DNA of 64,000 nt from Bondarzewia mesenterica (taxonomy: Eukaryota > Basidiomycota > Agaricomycetes > Russulales > Bondarzewiaceae), in contig SGPL01000090.1 in assembly GCA_004802705.1 (NCBI GenBank), forward strand, positions 16,989 to 80,988, read 5' to 3'. How positions within the stretch are numbered: the stretch's first letter is position 1; the number at the start of each line of letters is the position of its first letter. Below the pieces are notes generated by a model. It did not search any database, was not told where the DNA came from, and saw only the letters and a list, made by a program, of their open reading frames with translations. Below, in pieces: positions 10,501 through 21,015 of the stretch. The position numbers and the translations under genes were made by a program.

Positions 10501-13500
10501 ATGAATCATCAAATATCTATCACAGACTGCTCTCCCACCCCTGCTCTAAGCTCGACTGGAGACGTAGGGCAGGAGCCCAACTCAATAAACGTCAGCTAGG
10601 TGGTCAATCTATGGCTGCGATTTTGTTACTCACAGTTTCAACCACAGGCTGCGAACACTACGACAACAGGCGCTCGTGCTGAAGGCCAATATCGCACATT
10701 TGAGGATGACGTTGAGGCATTTGCATCTCTAATGATGGACCATGAGCTCACAGAATCTATCACTCGACCAACCTCATCCTTGAGCATGGGTTCCCAACAG
10801 GTTGTCTCATTGCCATTCTTCGGAGCATAGATAAATGCTGATGCCAGCTGCAGCCTGCGGGAAACGGGTGGCTGCAGGCAGCCGCTGCCCTTACTGCATA
10901 TGATGGAGGGCAGAATTTCAATGCAGAGATCACATCTCGTCTGCAAGCTATTGATCTGGGGAGGATTGATCGTCTCTCGGGCCTTTTCCCGGTCTTACAG
11001 GCTCTAGTTGCGCAGGCCAATCAGGAGAATGTGGTCGATATTGCTCTTGCTACACGGACACGTCGTCATGGTGCCAAATTGGTGCAGTCCTGCCCTCCCG
11101 ATCACCCTCGTCGCTCAGAGGCTTTATTCGTTTCTGCAGCCATTGGCAGGATCTCGTACTCGGCGAGTCGTGACGTTGCAGATTTGAATGAGGCAGTCAC
11201 TTACCTTCGTGCACTCCTCAAAACATGTTCCAACAACTCTGAGCGCGTCGAGTGCTTAGAGTGGTTGGCGAGAGCACTCTTTGATCGTTTTCATCTCCAA
11301 CGGAGTATGGATGACCTCAATGACGCGTGTGACCACCTCGTCGAAGCTCTCGGTCTCCGAGTCGATGATTCCAGACGTGCTATTACCCTGACCAACCTCG
11401 GGTTCGCCTGTTCGACCCGATTTGATATGGTTGGACGGATGTCGGACCTACAGAAGGCAATCGATTATCATCGACAGGCCCTTCTAATCCGCCAGGAGGA
11501 GCATCGTGATCACTCTCTGTCTTTGTATCTCCTCGCCAATGACCTGGTCAAACGTTTCGAACAGATGAAGGAGGCAGATGACTTAGAGGCCGCGCTCAAC
11601 TACCACCATGAAGCGCTCAGTCTTCGACCCGACGGACATCCTTTACGTCATCTTTCCTTGATCAGTCTTGGGCGCACGATGGTGATTCACTTCCAGCACT
11701 TAGGCCGCGAGGAGCAGGCGGCGCACTCGGATGATATCGAACAGGCAATTACTCATCACCGTGAAGCACTATCCCTGTGTCCAGGCCCGCAGGATGGTCA
11801 TCCTGAACACGAGGACCGTGTTTCATGCCTCAGCACTCTCGTATTTTCCTTGCGGATAGGCTTTGAGAAGTTGGGGTTAGGTGGCACAGACAGTGTGCTA
11901 GAGGCGGCGGATCACGGTTCTGAAGCTGAGAGACTCCTACCGGAGGGTCATCCCTCCTTGGTTGGAATACGGAAAGATCTCGCTTTTCTCCACCTCTATC
12001 TGCAGGAGCCAGATCTTGATCGTGCGTTCCATCTTTTCCGCCGTGCCGTTGACCAAGAGACGGCAAGCGCCAAAGAAAGACTTTCAGCTGCAGTAGAATG
12101 GGCTGCCTGCGCACGACTTTACGAGCACCCTTCAACGAAAGAAGCCTACTCCAAGGCCATGGCTGTTCTCCATCGCTGCCTCATCGCATACTCCACTGTA
12201 GACTCGCAGCACGAGTTTCTCGCTCGGCCCCTGACCCGTGTTGACTACGCAACGCTCGCGTCTGATGCCGCATCCTTCGCAATCCAAGAAGGTCGGTTGG
12301 CAGACGCAATCGAGATCCTCGAACAAGGGAGGACTTTTGTGTGGTCGAGGATGCGAGGCTATCGCCATCCTCTTGCGCAGCTTCGCGCGGCCGATTCTTC
12401 CAGGGCGGACGATTTCGAACGGTTAAGTGGCGAGGTCGAACGTTTCGCCGTGACGTTTGAGTCGACATCACGTACAATGGAGTCCGTCGTTGGATTTCCC
12501 CGTGTTCTCAATGCACGATTTCCATTACGTCGGGACCTTGCGGACCATTGGAGGACGAAACTTGAGGATATCCGCGATAACGTCCCAGGCTTCCGAGATT
12601 TTCTTAGACCCCTACCGTTTGTGGATCTTTGCGACGCTGCCGCCGGCGGCCCTGTCATCGTTGTCAACTGGAGCAAGTATGGGTCCGATGCGCTGATCCT
12701 TCGTGGTGGAGTAGATCCTGTCGTTCGCGTCCCTCTTGAAGAGGGTGCGGATGCACTAGTCCTCCGCCAGGTAGCGATCGGGTCCCAGGCATATGTCTCT
12801 GAATTCCGCGCGGCGCGCATCAGCATTGTTCGCCGACGTCCGCGCACATACGAGACGACCCTCGGCATTTTGAAGGATGCTTGGAAACTCATTGTTCATC
12901 CCGTGGTCGAACAGCTTCTTGCTCAAGGAATCCATGAAATGTCCCGAATCTGGTGGTGCCCCACAGGTGCTCTCGCAGCTTTGCCCCTTCACGCCGCAGG
13001 TCCATATTTCGAGAGTGAGAGCAACCTTCCTGACCTCTTCATTTCTTCCTATACACCGACACTATCCGCGCTGATTACGGCCAGGGAAACCCTTATGAAC
13101 AGCTCCCATGATCCGAACCTTCTCCTCGTCGGTGCACCCGGCACTGCCGAAAATCCTTATGCAAACCTTCCGCACGTAGAACACGAATGCAAAATTGCCA
13201 GGAGCTGGCTACCACGCGGCAACGACTTGATAGGGTCGGCGGCGACCCGCGAGGCCGTGCTCACTGCGCTTCGAAGTCATTCTTGGGTCCACTTTGCTTG
13301 CCATGCACTTCACAGCCGGACCCAGCCATTCAATTCATCATTTGTGCTACACAAAAATGAGCTGCTAAGCTTGCGGAACTTCATGACGGCTCACACGCCC
13401 AATGCCGGATTGGCCTTCTTGTCCGCTTGTGACAGCGCGGCAGCCGACACGTCTACCACACCAGATGAGGTTCTCCACCTCGCCGCCGCAGTCCAATTTT

Positions 13501-13715
13501 CTGGCTTTTGTAGTGTCGTAGCAACTCTTTGGACAATGGCGGACAACGATGGACCGTCTCTCGCGCAGGAGTTTTACAGCTTCCTGCTTCGTCATGGCGT
13601 TGGGCAGGTGAATCTGACAGACTCGGCGGAGGCTTTGAACAGGGCAGTCAAGGTGCTGATCAGGGCAAGAGTACCGCCTGAGCGCTGGGTCAGCTTTATC
13701 CACATGGGAGTGTGA
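10501..13715 (+). CDS. TPR-CHAT protein (caspase-like protease domain)
   Basis: Three exons fit in frame (10501-10590, 10648-10800, 10854-13715), giving 1034 residues. The N-terminal two thirds are tetratricopeptide-like helical repeats, including four with the mushroom-type pattern of an A-helix ending in a DLxxAIxxHRxAL motif (SDLQKAIDYHRQALLIR, DDLEAALNYHHEALSLR, DDIEQAITHHREALSLC). The C-terminus (about 785-1034) is a CHAT domain of the caspase/separase clan. The catalytic pair is visible: His in HFACHA (about H898) and Cys in LSACDSA (about C940). GLAFLSACDSAAAD and the ATLWTMADNDG segment match the family. CHAT domains in bacteria are activated by partner or ligand binding to their TPR part. 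Fungal copies are numerous and suspected of roles in allorecognition and cell death, but substrates are unknown. The 3' splice site of intron 2 could be six bases earlier. Confidence 0.88.
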
Positions 13716-14607
13716 GAAAGTACCTTTGGGTGGATAGGTGGTGGTTACAATGTCTTCTGTGAGCCCTTTTCTCTCTCGCCTTCTGATCAGAGCATTCTTC
13801 CTCAGCTCGAATTACGGTTAAATATATGTGTCATTCAGCCGTGCCAAAACTCATGAAAGAGTGCTATGTCCGGTCTAACGGAACGACGTGGAATGCTTCC
13901 GCTTTTGGAGTATAGCATCTTTTCTTGTCACGATTCTGTATTTGCGGAGAGAAATTTAATTCTGTCTATTTGCTTCCTAAGCCCATAATATCGTGCTCTC
14001 ACAGTGAACTACTCTTCCGGTGTCGAGGTCATTCATCATTCGCCCGTGCCCGAACCGTCTCACGCGTCCGGCCTTCGTTGTAAAGAAAATACACAACCTT
14101 GAGTCCATTGCACCGGCGATAAACCTTTCCTCACTGAGTGCTGAGCCGACCATCGACCACCACGAGTAATCGCGTTTACAGAACTTCTTTCGAGCTCTTC
14201 GCTCTGAGCGAACGTCAACCTTCAACCACAAATCTCACAAAAAACCGACAACTCGAGACCGAAAACTCAATGACACTGCATTCAAACCCAGAACGACAAA
14301 AAGCGAGACTTGATCAACACCTTGCAACATCCTCCCAAAGAGTAACAATAAAAACACAAGATAATTATATACGAGAAACAAAAGACTCAGAAAACACCGA
14401 AAGGAACGAAGGTATCCAGACCAAAAGCGGGCGAGCGAAGAAAGCGAAGGGAATAGATATCTATACCTATTAGGTAGACGTGTGGGATTCCAGGCGGATT
14501 TAATGGGCTCCGTGCGGGTCGGCAGACGAACCCGGAGGAGGATTTTACTGAGGGGTATTGTACGAAGTCGTGAGTTCGTCCAAACGAGTAAAAGGAGGCG
14601 GGGGTGT
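13716..14607. other. intergenic (convergent 3' ends)
   Basis: The TPR-CHAT gene and the second CFEM gene converge. The sequence is AT-richer (about 14170-14440) and holds no recognisable gene; no gasdermin-like or other partner gene for the CHAT protein was found here. Confidence 0.5.
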
Positions 14608-15307
14608 TCAAAGTGCGATGACGGCGGCGCCAAGAGCGGCAGCCATACCGGCGAAGAGGTTGTTCACGCTGTTGAACATGGCACCGCTGGTTGAGCTAGA
14701 GCTTGATGCCGAAGGACTGCAAGGTTGAATATGATGTTAGCCGACGTAGCAGGAGAGATCGAATGTATGTAGAACATACGAAGGCGCGGCGCTCGCAGAA
14801 GAAGCGATGCTACTAGCTGACGACGCAGGGCGGGACGCAGAAGCAGAAGCAGACACGGATGCAGACACGGAAGAAGAGGCCGTACTCGCAGGCACAGAAG
14901 ATGTCAGGGTAATACCCTGCAGGCACGCGCGCAGAAGCATCAGTATCAGCTGTTCCAGAAGGTGAAAAGACGTACAATGGAAGCACAACCAGACTGAGCG
15001 GCAGCCTCGGCCTGTGTGAGATCACTGCCTGTGCAAGAGGACTGGATGCACTGTGTGACAGAGGTGATGAACGAGTTGGAGGTGCAGAGACACTGGAGGT
15101 CCGATTGACTACAGGAGCCATAGTCGGCGTTGGCGAGACATGGGAGGGAACAGGCTGTGCGAGGATGTTCAGTTGCCTTGATGGATCGGGTGCAGGTACA
15201 CACATACCCGGGTAACTTGCCTGACGCGGGAGGAGAGATGCAGACGCGACAGATGCAGACGCGACAGAGGCGAACGCGGCGGCGACAATGGTGAGAGCGA
15301 AGCGCAT
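14608..15307 (-). CDS. CFEM-domain GPI-anchored surface protein (paralog 2)
   Basis: Four exons (15307-15208, 15154-14976, 14916-14780, 14716-14608) total 525 nt, 174 residues. Signal peptide MRFALTIVAAAFASVASA includes a small repeated SVASA unit. The CFEM domain has eight cysteines (PACSLPCL, YGSC, QSDLQCLC, TQCIQSSC, SGC) and the heme-ligand-type Asp in QSDLQC. A long Ser/Ala-rich linker (SVSASVSASASAS) lengthens exon 3 compared with paralog 1. The tail SGAMFNSVNN followed by LFAGMAAALGAAVIAL is a GPI signal. Gene structure and the 179-nt second exon are identical in layout to the copies at 7044 and 19346. It is divergent from RPL31, with about 520 bp between the two starts. Confidence 0.88.
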
Positions 15308-15830
15308 GTTGATTATGAGAAGTATGCAATGAACGCGACTCGGACAAGAGGAGGTCAACGAGAGGACAGAGCAACGAGAGAGACTCGAGCGCGACGAGGA
15401 GGGCGTGAAAGACTCGAAGGCGAGACGGGGCTCCAGTTGAACATTGCGACGAGGGTTTTATAGTCTGAGAAAGGCAAGTGTCATGGGCTTCCCAATCCGC
15501 GTGGTGTGTAGCCCGGCAATCATGGCCGGAGTTGGAGGAGAGCGCATTGTGCCAAGGAGGGCGACAAAAGGAAAAGACGAAGAAAGACACAAAGGGAACA
15601 CTTGAGCGAGATCAAAGCAACCCCTGGATCTTCCCACGCCAGTCCCAGGCACCTCCCACGGCAAATCCCGCTGAACTGTAAAGGACTGGCAAGCCACCCG
15701 AACCTTAGCACCCGCATAGACAGAGTCTGGGACAACCTCGCCAAACACACACCTAGCCCAATTTCGTGAGCTCACCGCACCGCGCTCGACCCTCGCTCGC
15801 TCGTTCTCCGCAAGACTTCAAGACTCTACA
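15308..15830. promoter_or_regulatory. divergent promoter region between CFEM paralog 2 and RPL31
   Basis: 523 bp between two diverging start codons. It must hold both promoters. A C/T-rich run directly ahead of the RPL31 ATG (about 15775-15830) is typical of highly expressed fungal ribosomal-protein genes. No specific factor site is claimed. Confidence 0.5.
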
Positions 15831-16586
15831 ATGGTCGTACGTACAACCCACCCCTCTCCCAGCGCGCCCGCCATTTCTGACCGCACCGTCGTCATAGACT
15901 CCCAAGAACACCAAGGTAACCCATCACCCGCACACATTCACCTCCCCCTCCCGCCCGACTCGTATTCCATACTCACCACCTTCCCGCCGTGTAATCTAGA
16001 CCGGCGGAAAGACCCGCTCGGCCCTCCAGGACGTCGTTACCCGCGAATACACCATCCACCTCCACAAGCACGTCCACGGTCACGCTTTCAAGAAGCGCGC
16101 CCCCCACCGCCGTCAAGGCTGTCGTCGCCTTCGCACAGAAGGCAATGGGCACCACTGACGTCCGGATTGATCCCAAGCTCAATCAGGCGCTGTGGGCGCA
16201 GGGCATCAAGAGCGTGCCCCATCGGGTGCGGGTCAAGTTGGAGCGTGAGTGTCTGTCCCCGTCTCGGAAGCTGCGATGTATTTGGGTGTTCGAATCTGGG
16301 CAGGGCAGAGTACATGAGTGACTGCGGGAGAGGAGGGTTCTTGACCGACATCCGGCCTCCGAGATGCTCTCGCCAATTCGATTCGCACGTTGACCTTCCA
16401 TCTGCTCACAGGGAAACGTAACGACGAGGAGAACGCCAAAGAAAAGCTCTACACCTACGCAACGCACGTCTTCGTTCCCCGAGGTGGCTTCAAGGTGTGG
16501 ATTTACCCCTCAATATGCCCCGCCTTACCCTCCTAATGTTTCTTTCCACAAAGGGCCTCCAAACAACCGCCATCGACGCCGAGTAA
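15831..16586 (+). CDS. RPL31: 60S ribosomal protein L31 (apparent one-base frameshift)
   Basis: Component of the large ribosomal subunit at the peptide exit. Five exons: 15831-15836, an 18-nt microexon 15898-15915, 16000-16244, 16412-16494 and 16554-16586. The conserved chain reads [41 protein letters not shown], then [20 protein letters not shown], and ends [10 protein letters not shown]. The exons sum to 385 nt, one too many. The extra base lies in the C-run at 16100-16105 (six C), between KKRAP and TAVKAV; five C would restore 127 residues. Because L31 is essential and splice sites on both sides are intact, a sequencing or assembly indel is the likeliest explanation. A true pseudogene would be possible only if a second intact copy exists elsewhere. 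Confidence 0.9.
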
Positions 16587-17094
16587 ATCATCGAGTCGAG
16601 CTGTGCAGGGACCCGGCTTGTTGTCGTACTTCTTTCCGTGTTTCCATTTTGCTGTTTTCACCTACTTTTATTGCCGCCATGACCTCATGCACCGCCTACC
16701 ATGCATGTATGCTACACTACTGCCTCCTGCTGCATTCCCCGCTGTGCTAGCGATCAAAATTTCAAACGAGTTTGAAAAAGGAACCTCACTCGCGTGCACC
16801 ACATGTTTTGGGATCTGCAATTCTCGTACATTCAATACCTTGAGAGATTCGACCGATACGCAAGGGGAGCCTTCCTTGCCTTTGCGACGAATACAAGGTC
16901 ACCAAAATAACATAGGTTTGGGCTTATGCATGCATGCTTGCTCATGAAATAGACAGTGAAAAAACAAACAGAAATGAAACGCATGATCTCAACATAAGTA
17001 CGCGTCTACCCTCGCCCGCCGTCTGATGGTAGTCGCGTTGTGCGAGTCGAGTCGAGGATGAAAGAAAGGGGAATGTCGGAACGGGAGCGCTAAA

Positions 17095-17703
17095 TTACTT
17101 GCGCGTGGCGGTCTGCTGCTTGATGACCCGCTTGACGACCTTTGCTTCTTCGATGAGGAATGCACGGACGACGCTAGCGCAGAATTAAATCGGAATGAGT
17201 CGGTTGAATCGATGTGGGGGAAAGAGGGGGAAGCGATGGAGTAGAGGACGATAGACGTACCGCGAACGCACGCACGTCGCGCACCGCGACCCGCCGTATG
17301 CCCGACTGACGTTCTTTTGGGTCTTGGAGATCGTCGCGTACTGACGGGGACGGAGCGCCGGGATCTAAATTCATAATAATAATAAAAACACGCCATCCGC
17401 ACCCCCAGATTCACAAGCAAAATTCCGATCCCACAAGACCGACGACCGACCGAACCCAACACGCGTTTGCCACATTCGAAAAGTAAAAAAGTCAGGATTC
17501 GGATCGCGAGGAAAGATGGAAGGGAAAGAAGGGATTTTGCGCACCCCGCTGAGCTTGCTGCCGCAGTCACCGCATTTGGGCGCGGTGGCGAGTTTTTTGA
17601 TGTGGTGGTAGCGGAGGACGCCGCCGGGGGTCTTGACGATGCGGCGGCGGTTGGAGGTGGTGTTGTACGGCTGGCGTTTGCGGAGCGTGACGCGTTGGGC
17701 CAT
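17095..17703 (-). CDS. RPL34: 60S ribosomal protein L34
   Basis: Three exons (17703-17545, 17364-17261, 17173-17095) give 342 nt, 113 residues, the normal length for fungal L34. The sequence starts [18 protein letters not shown], has the paired CxxC of the family ([12 protein letters not shown] and [10 protein letters not shown]), and ends IKQQTATRK. It converges tail to tail with RPL31, about 510 bp apart. The 5' leader likely extends into 17704-18050 and may be spliced. Intact and without anomalies. Confidence 0.93.
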
Positions 17704-19345
17704 TTCTGATTTATTTTCTGTGAGGTCCCGCGCGTGGGTCAGTATCGGTCGAGTGGGCGGGAGGCGAGCGCGGTGTTTTTGGATTGGATTGGACGGTGAC
17801 GGTATGGTCACTCACATGTCGAACTAGGAAAAGAGGTGGGGGAAGCCTAAAGAAGGTCGGGCGGTCAGCACCACGACCTGCAGTGCGCTGGGATGCGAAG
17901 GGGAGGGACGTACCTTGTGTTGTTGCTGTGGTCGTCGAAGCCGGCGCCGGGATTGTCGATGGCGATACTCTGTCGGTGGGTGGGAAAAGCGCGAGTTGGG
18001 TGGCTTGGAACTGGATAGTTTTGGCGGGAATTGCCGAGCCGTATAAGATATTTTATTACGTAATCTATCTCCTTCGTCCTGCTCCTCTCGGTAGATGAGT
18101 GGTTCCCTGTTGCTATACTCGGGGCGGTGGCTAGAGCCTTACTACTGGTGGGCTTATTTTTTTTATTCTATTCTGTCTCTGATACCGACAAATTGGGTCA
18201 AGGCTTTGTCTGGGACGTGGTGCATTGCAATTGGTGCTATCTGGGTGCGGCGGTTGTACCTTTGATCCTTCGCTTGTCTCTACATTTTCAGGTCAGCTTT
18301 TCAGGATGTCCTGTCCATCCTGGCAGAGGCGGGAACAGTACTTTTGGTTTTCTTGGACAGGACGTGAAAGACTTGGCTGCAATTCGCGCATCGCTCACAC
18401 CGGTTGTGGAAACTGTTGATTCTTCTGGACTCGACTGTACACTGCGACCTGCAGCAATATTGTGGAGGACTGTGAGCCCAATATGGGCATTATTGCGCAT
18501 TCGCGACCGCTCTTAGACTCTCCGCGCTTCTGTACGAAGTTTTCGGATTTAATGGTGTCATCCTTCTTGGCAGGATGTTCCCTTGGTTGCTCTTGGGTCG
18601 GACTACTGAGCCTCAGCAGCCGGCGCGCGCCAACTCCATTTCATACACACAGATACACACTTGTCTTCGCAAGGGTCAGGCGAACCTTTGGCCGGAGTGT
18701 GCGGCGAGGAGAGGCTGCTTACCTTGAGATATTCAGGTCAAGTCGTTTCGCGGTCCCTTCTCTATTGATTATAATTGACACCTGATGGACATTTCTTACT
18801 CGCGACTCAGCTTCATTTGTCATAATTTCTTGGTTTTCTTTCTTGTGACCTTTCTTCCTGCTTCTAGTACTGATTATCACCACCTATTGATGTGATTGGT
18901 GACCTGGTCGCATCTGTCCGCAATTACGTCGCCCTTGAAGAACTTGAAACTGGCGTGACCGTTCAAAGCAAGCCTGCGACCCTGGACTATTGCCGTGGGT
19001 ACGCGGAAGCATGGATGGAAAGATCATCACACCTGAGGCGCTCGTTCAAATGCGGGGTATGCGGAAATCGCTCGCTAAACTTTAAATGTATAAACAGGTT
19101 AATGCCGACTGACGGCAGCAGTTCATTTTCTCGCGACCGACAGCAAGTATAGAAGATTTATATGAGAGGCCCATTTCGTCAGCGCGCTCGACTACTGCCA
19201 AGATCTCACCCCATTTCCTTCGCAACGACGTTCAATCGTTCTTCAAACCTTTGGACGTTCATACTTGACTGCTAGACTTTTTTCCTTTTGCTAGTGACGG
19301 TTGTCCAGTCTTGACAAGCTTGAGTCTTGACGTGCAGCGTTCTTG
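17704..19345. other. intergenic; leader of RPL34 and promoter of the third CFEM gene
   Basis: About 1.6 kb. The left end is the RPL34 5' region. Plus-strand open frames around 18127-18516 and 18892-19152 have no recognisable motif and I do not call them genes. Confidence 0.45.
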
Positions 19346-20017
19346 ATGCGGTCGTCTGTCGCGCTCGTTGTAGTCACGTTCGCGTCGAGTGCGGTCGCAT
19401 CGATGGTCTCGCGGCAAACAACGAGCTTCCCCAGTGCGTGATTTCCTGGTGCTGCCCCGTGCGACCGCCTGACTCGACCTTGTCGACTGGGAAATCCGAC
19501 AGATTGCGCTTTCCAATGTTTAGCCTCTGCCAATTTCGGCTCGTGCGGCACGAGCAGCGTCGCATGCCTCTGCGAGTCGTCGAGCTTCATCGACTCCGTC
19601 AGCCAATGCGTCCTGTCCGTTTGCTCGGGAAATGACATCCAGACCGCGTTGGCTGCGGCGCGCTCCGAGTGCGCGAACGCCGTGCGTGTTCACCTCTATT
19701 TTTTTCTTCCTCAGTTTCTGCGGGTCCACTTTTGCCTTTTACTGATTAGTTCGCGTGGATATTCTCTTCCAGGGCGTTACATTGACATCGTCCTTCCCGC
19801 TGCCTTCTTCAACTGCATCCTCTAACGCGGCTCCCTCTGCGTACGCTCCCTCTCCCTCTTTTGAACTGGTTGACCTCACCGTGCTGGTAATTCATGTAGT
19901 TCGTCTGCCTCCACGTCCGCGTCGAACAATGCTGGGCTTGCGAACAGTTTCAACGCTCTCTCCGGTGCTGCTGCTCTCGGCATTGCCGTTCTTGGCATTG
20001 CTGTCCTAGCGCTCTAA
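19346..20017 (+). CDS. CFEM-domain GPI-anchored surface protein (paralog 3, lacks the conserved Asp)
   Basis: Four exons (19346-19433, 19503-19681, 19773-19840, 19900-20017) total 453 nt, 150 residues. Signal peptide MRSSVALVVVTFASSAVAS. The CFEM domain keeps all eight cysteines (PNCAFQCL, FGSC, SSVACLC, SQCVLSVC, SEC). However, the Asp that precedes the fourth cysteine in the other two copies (SSDIKC, QSDLQC) is Ser here (TSSVAC). The tail is NNAGLANSFN followed by ALSGAAALGIAVLGIAVLAL, a GPI signal. Exon 2 is again 179 nt and all intron phases match, so it is a true paralog in opposite orientation to the other two. The loss of the Asp suggests it no longer binds heme iron in the usual way; it may have a structural or adhesive role. 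Confidence 0.87.
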
Positions 20018-21015
20018 CATCAAAAAATGTTCATCACGGTCATGCTCACCATCTATCCAGCTATGCCTTGTTTCTTGATCCTCTCTGCTCGCAAGATGAT
20101 GTGGTGCGCGTCGCTCTGTAAGTTTTATGCATGTAATTAAGTGCTCTCGTTTCCAAAAAGAATACTATGTATGTACGTTTGCTCTTTTGGGATCTGCTTT
20201 CGGCCCTCCGCTGTTCATCCCCATCGGCGGTCGCTCTATTCAGTTGTCCTCCGCGCCCTAAATGATGTTACAGCCGACCAATAACCTATGTTCCGGAAAC
20301 GTGCCCACCGTTATCGATTCTTCATCTCGCCGTTCTCACGCCCTGCTTCTCGTCTCACATGCCTGGCCGATATCTATATATGGGCTGGGGGTTGTGCGTA
20401 GCTTGGGAAAGTCGGAGAAAGTATGGTATACTTACTGATAATCTAGGTCGCGTCCCTAGCAAGCTCACTCCGACCCAGCTATATCCCATTGCCGTTGCCT
20501 TCAAATCACCCCTCGCGATTGCCCTTTGCTCTGGTAGGAGGAGCACTGGGATATACGAAATCGTGAGTACAGCGTCGATGTCCGATCAACATCCTGATCG
20601 ATCTTTGAGCTCGTTCGTATAGGGATCATTGTGCATGATTGGAGATCGTCTTTCGTCGACATCACCCTGCAACAGCGACTCGGAAAAAAATCGCATCATT
20701 GCATCTGACGGTGGAGGTAAGTAATCTGCTTTTACTCTTCTGAATCTCAATGGGCGTGCAGTACGCGGGCGTCCCATATTTCTGCGGATGCTTTGTTAGT
20801 AACCTCTTTCTTCGACATTCCTATGTATACAGGTCGGAAGTGAATCGTCAACTTGAATCCAGTTAAGCTGAAAGTTGATCATTTGCAGGATCTTAACAAT
20901 TGGTAAGCGCACCTATGATTTTTATCGACAATAACAAGGCTCATCCGCTTGCTCATCGGCGCCGGCAATCTTGCCTTTCCGTTATACGCTCGCACAGTCG
21001 TGGCACACTGTGAAC
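20018..21015. other. intergenic, no gene recognised
   Basis: About 1 kb between the third CFEM gene and an F-box gene, both on the plus strand. Short frames only. Confidence 0.45.

Noticed and set aside
18127..18516. Plus-strand frame with an apparent signal peptide upstream of the third CFEM gene
   Set aside because: No domain, cysteine pattern or splice partner could be recognised; composition looks non-coding.
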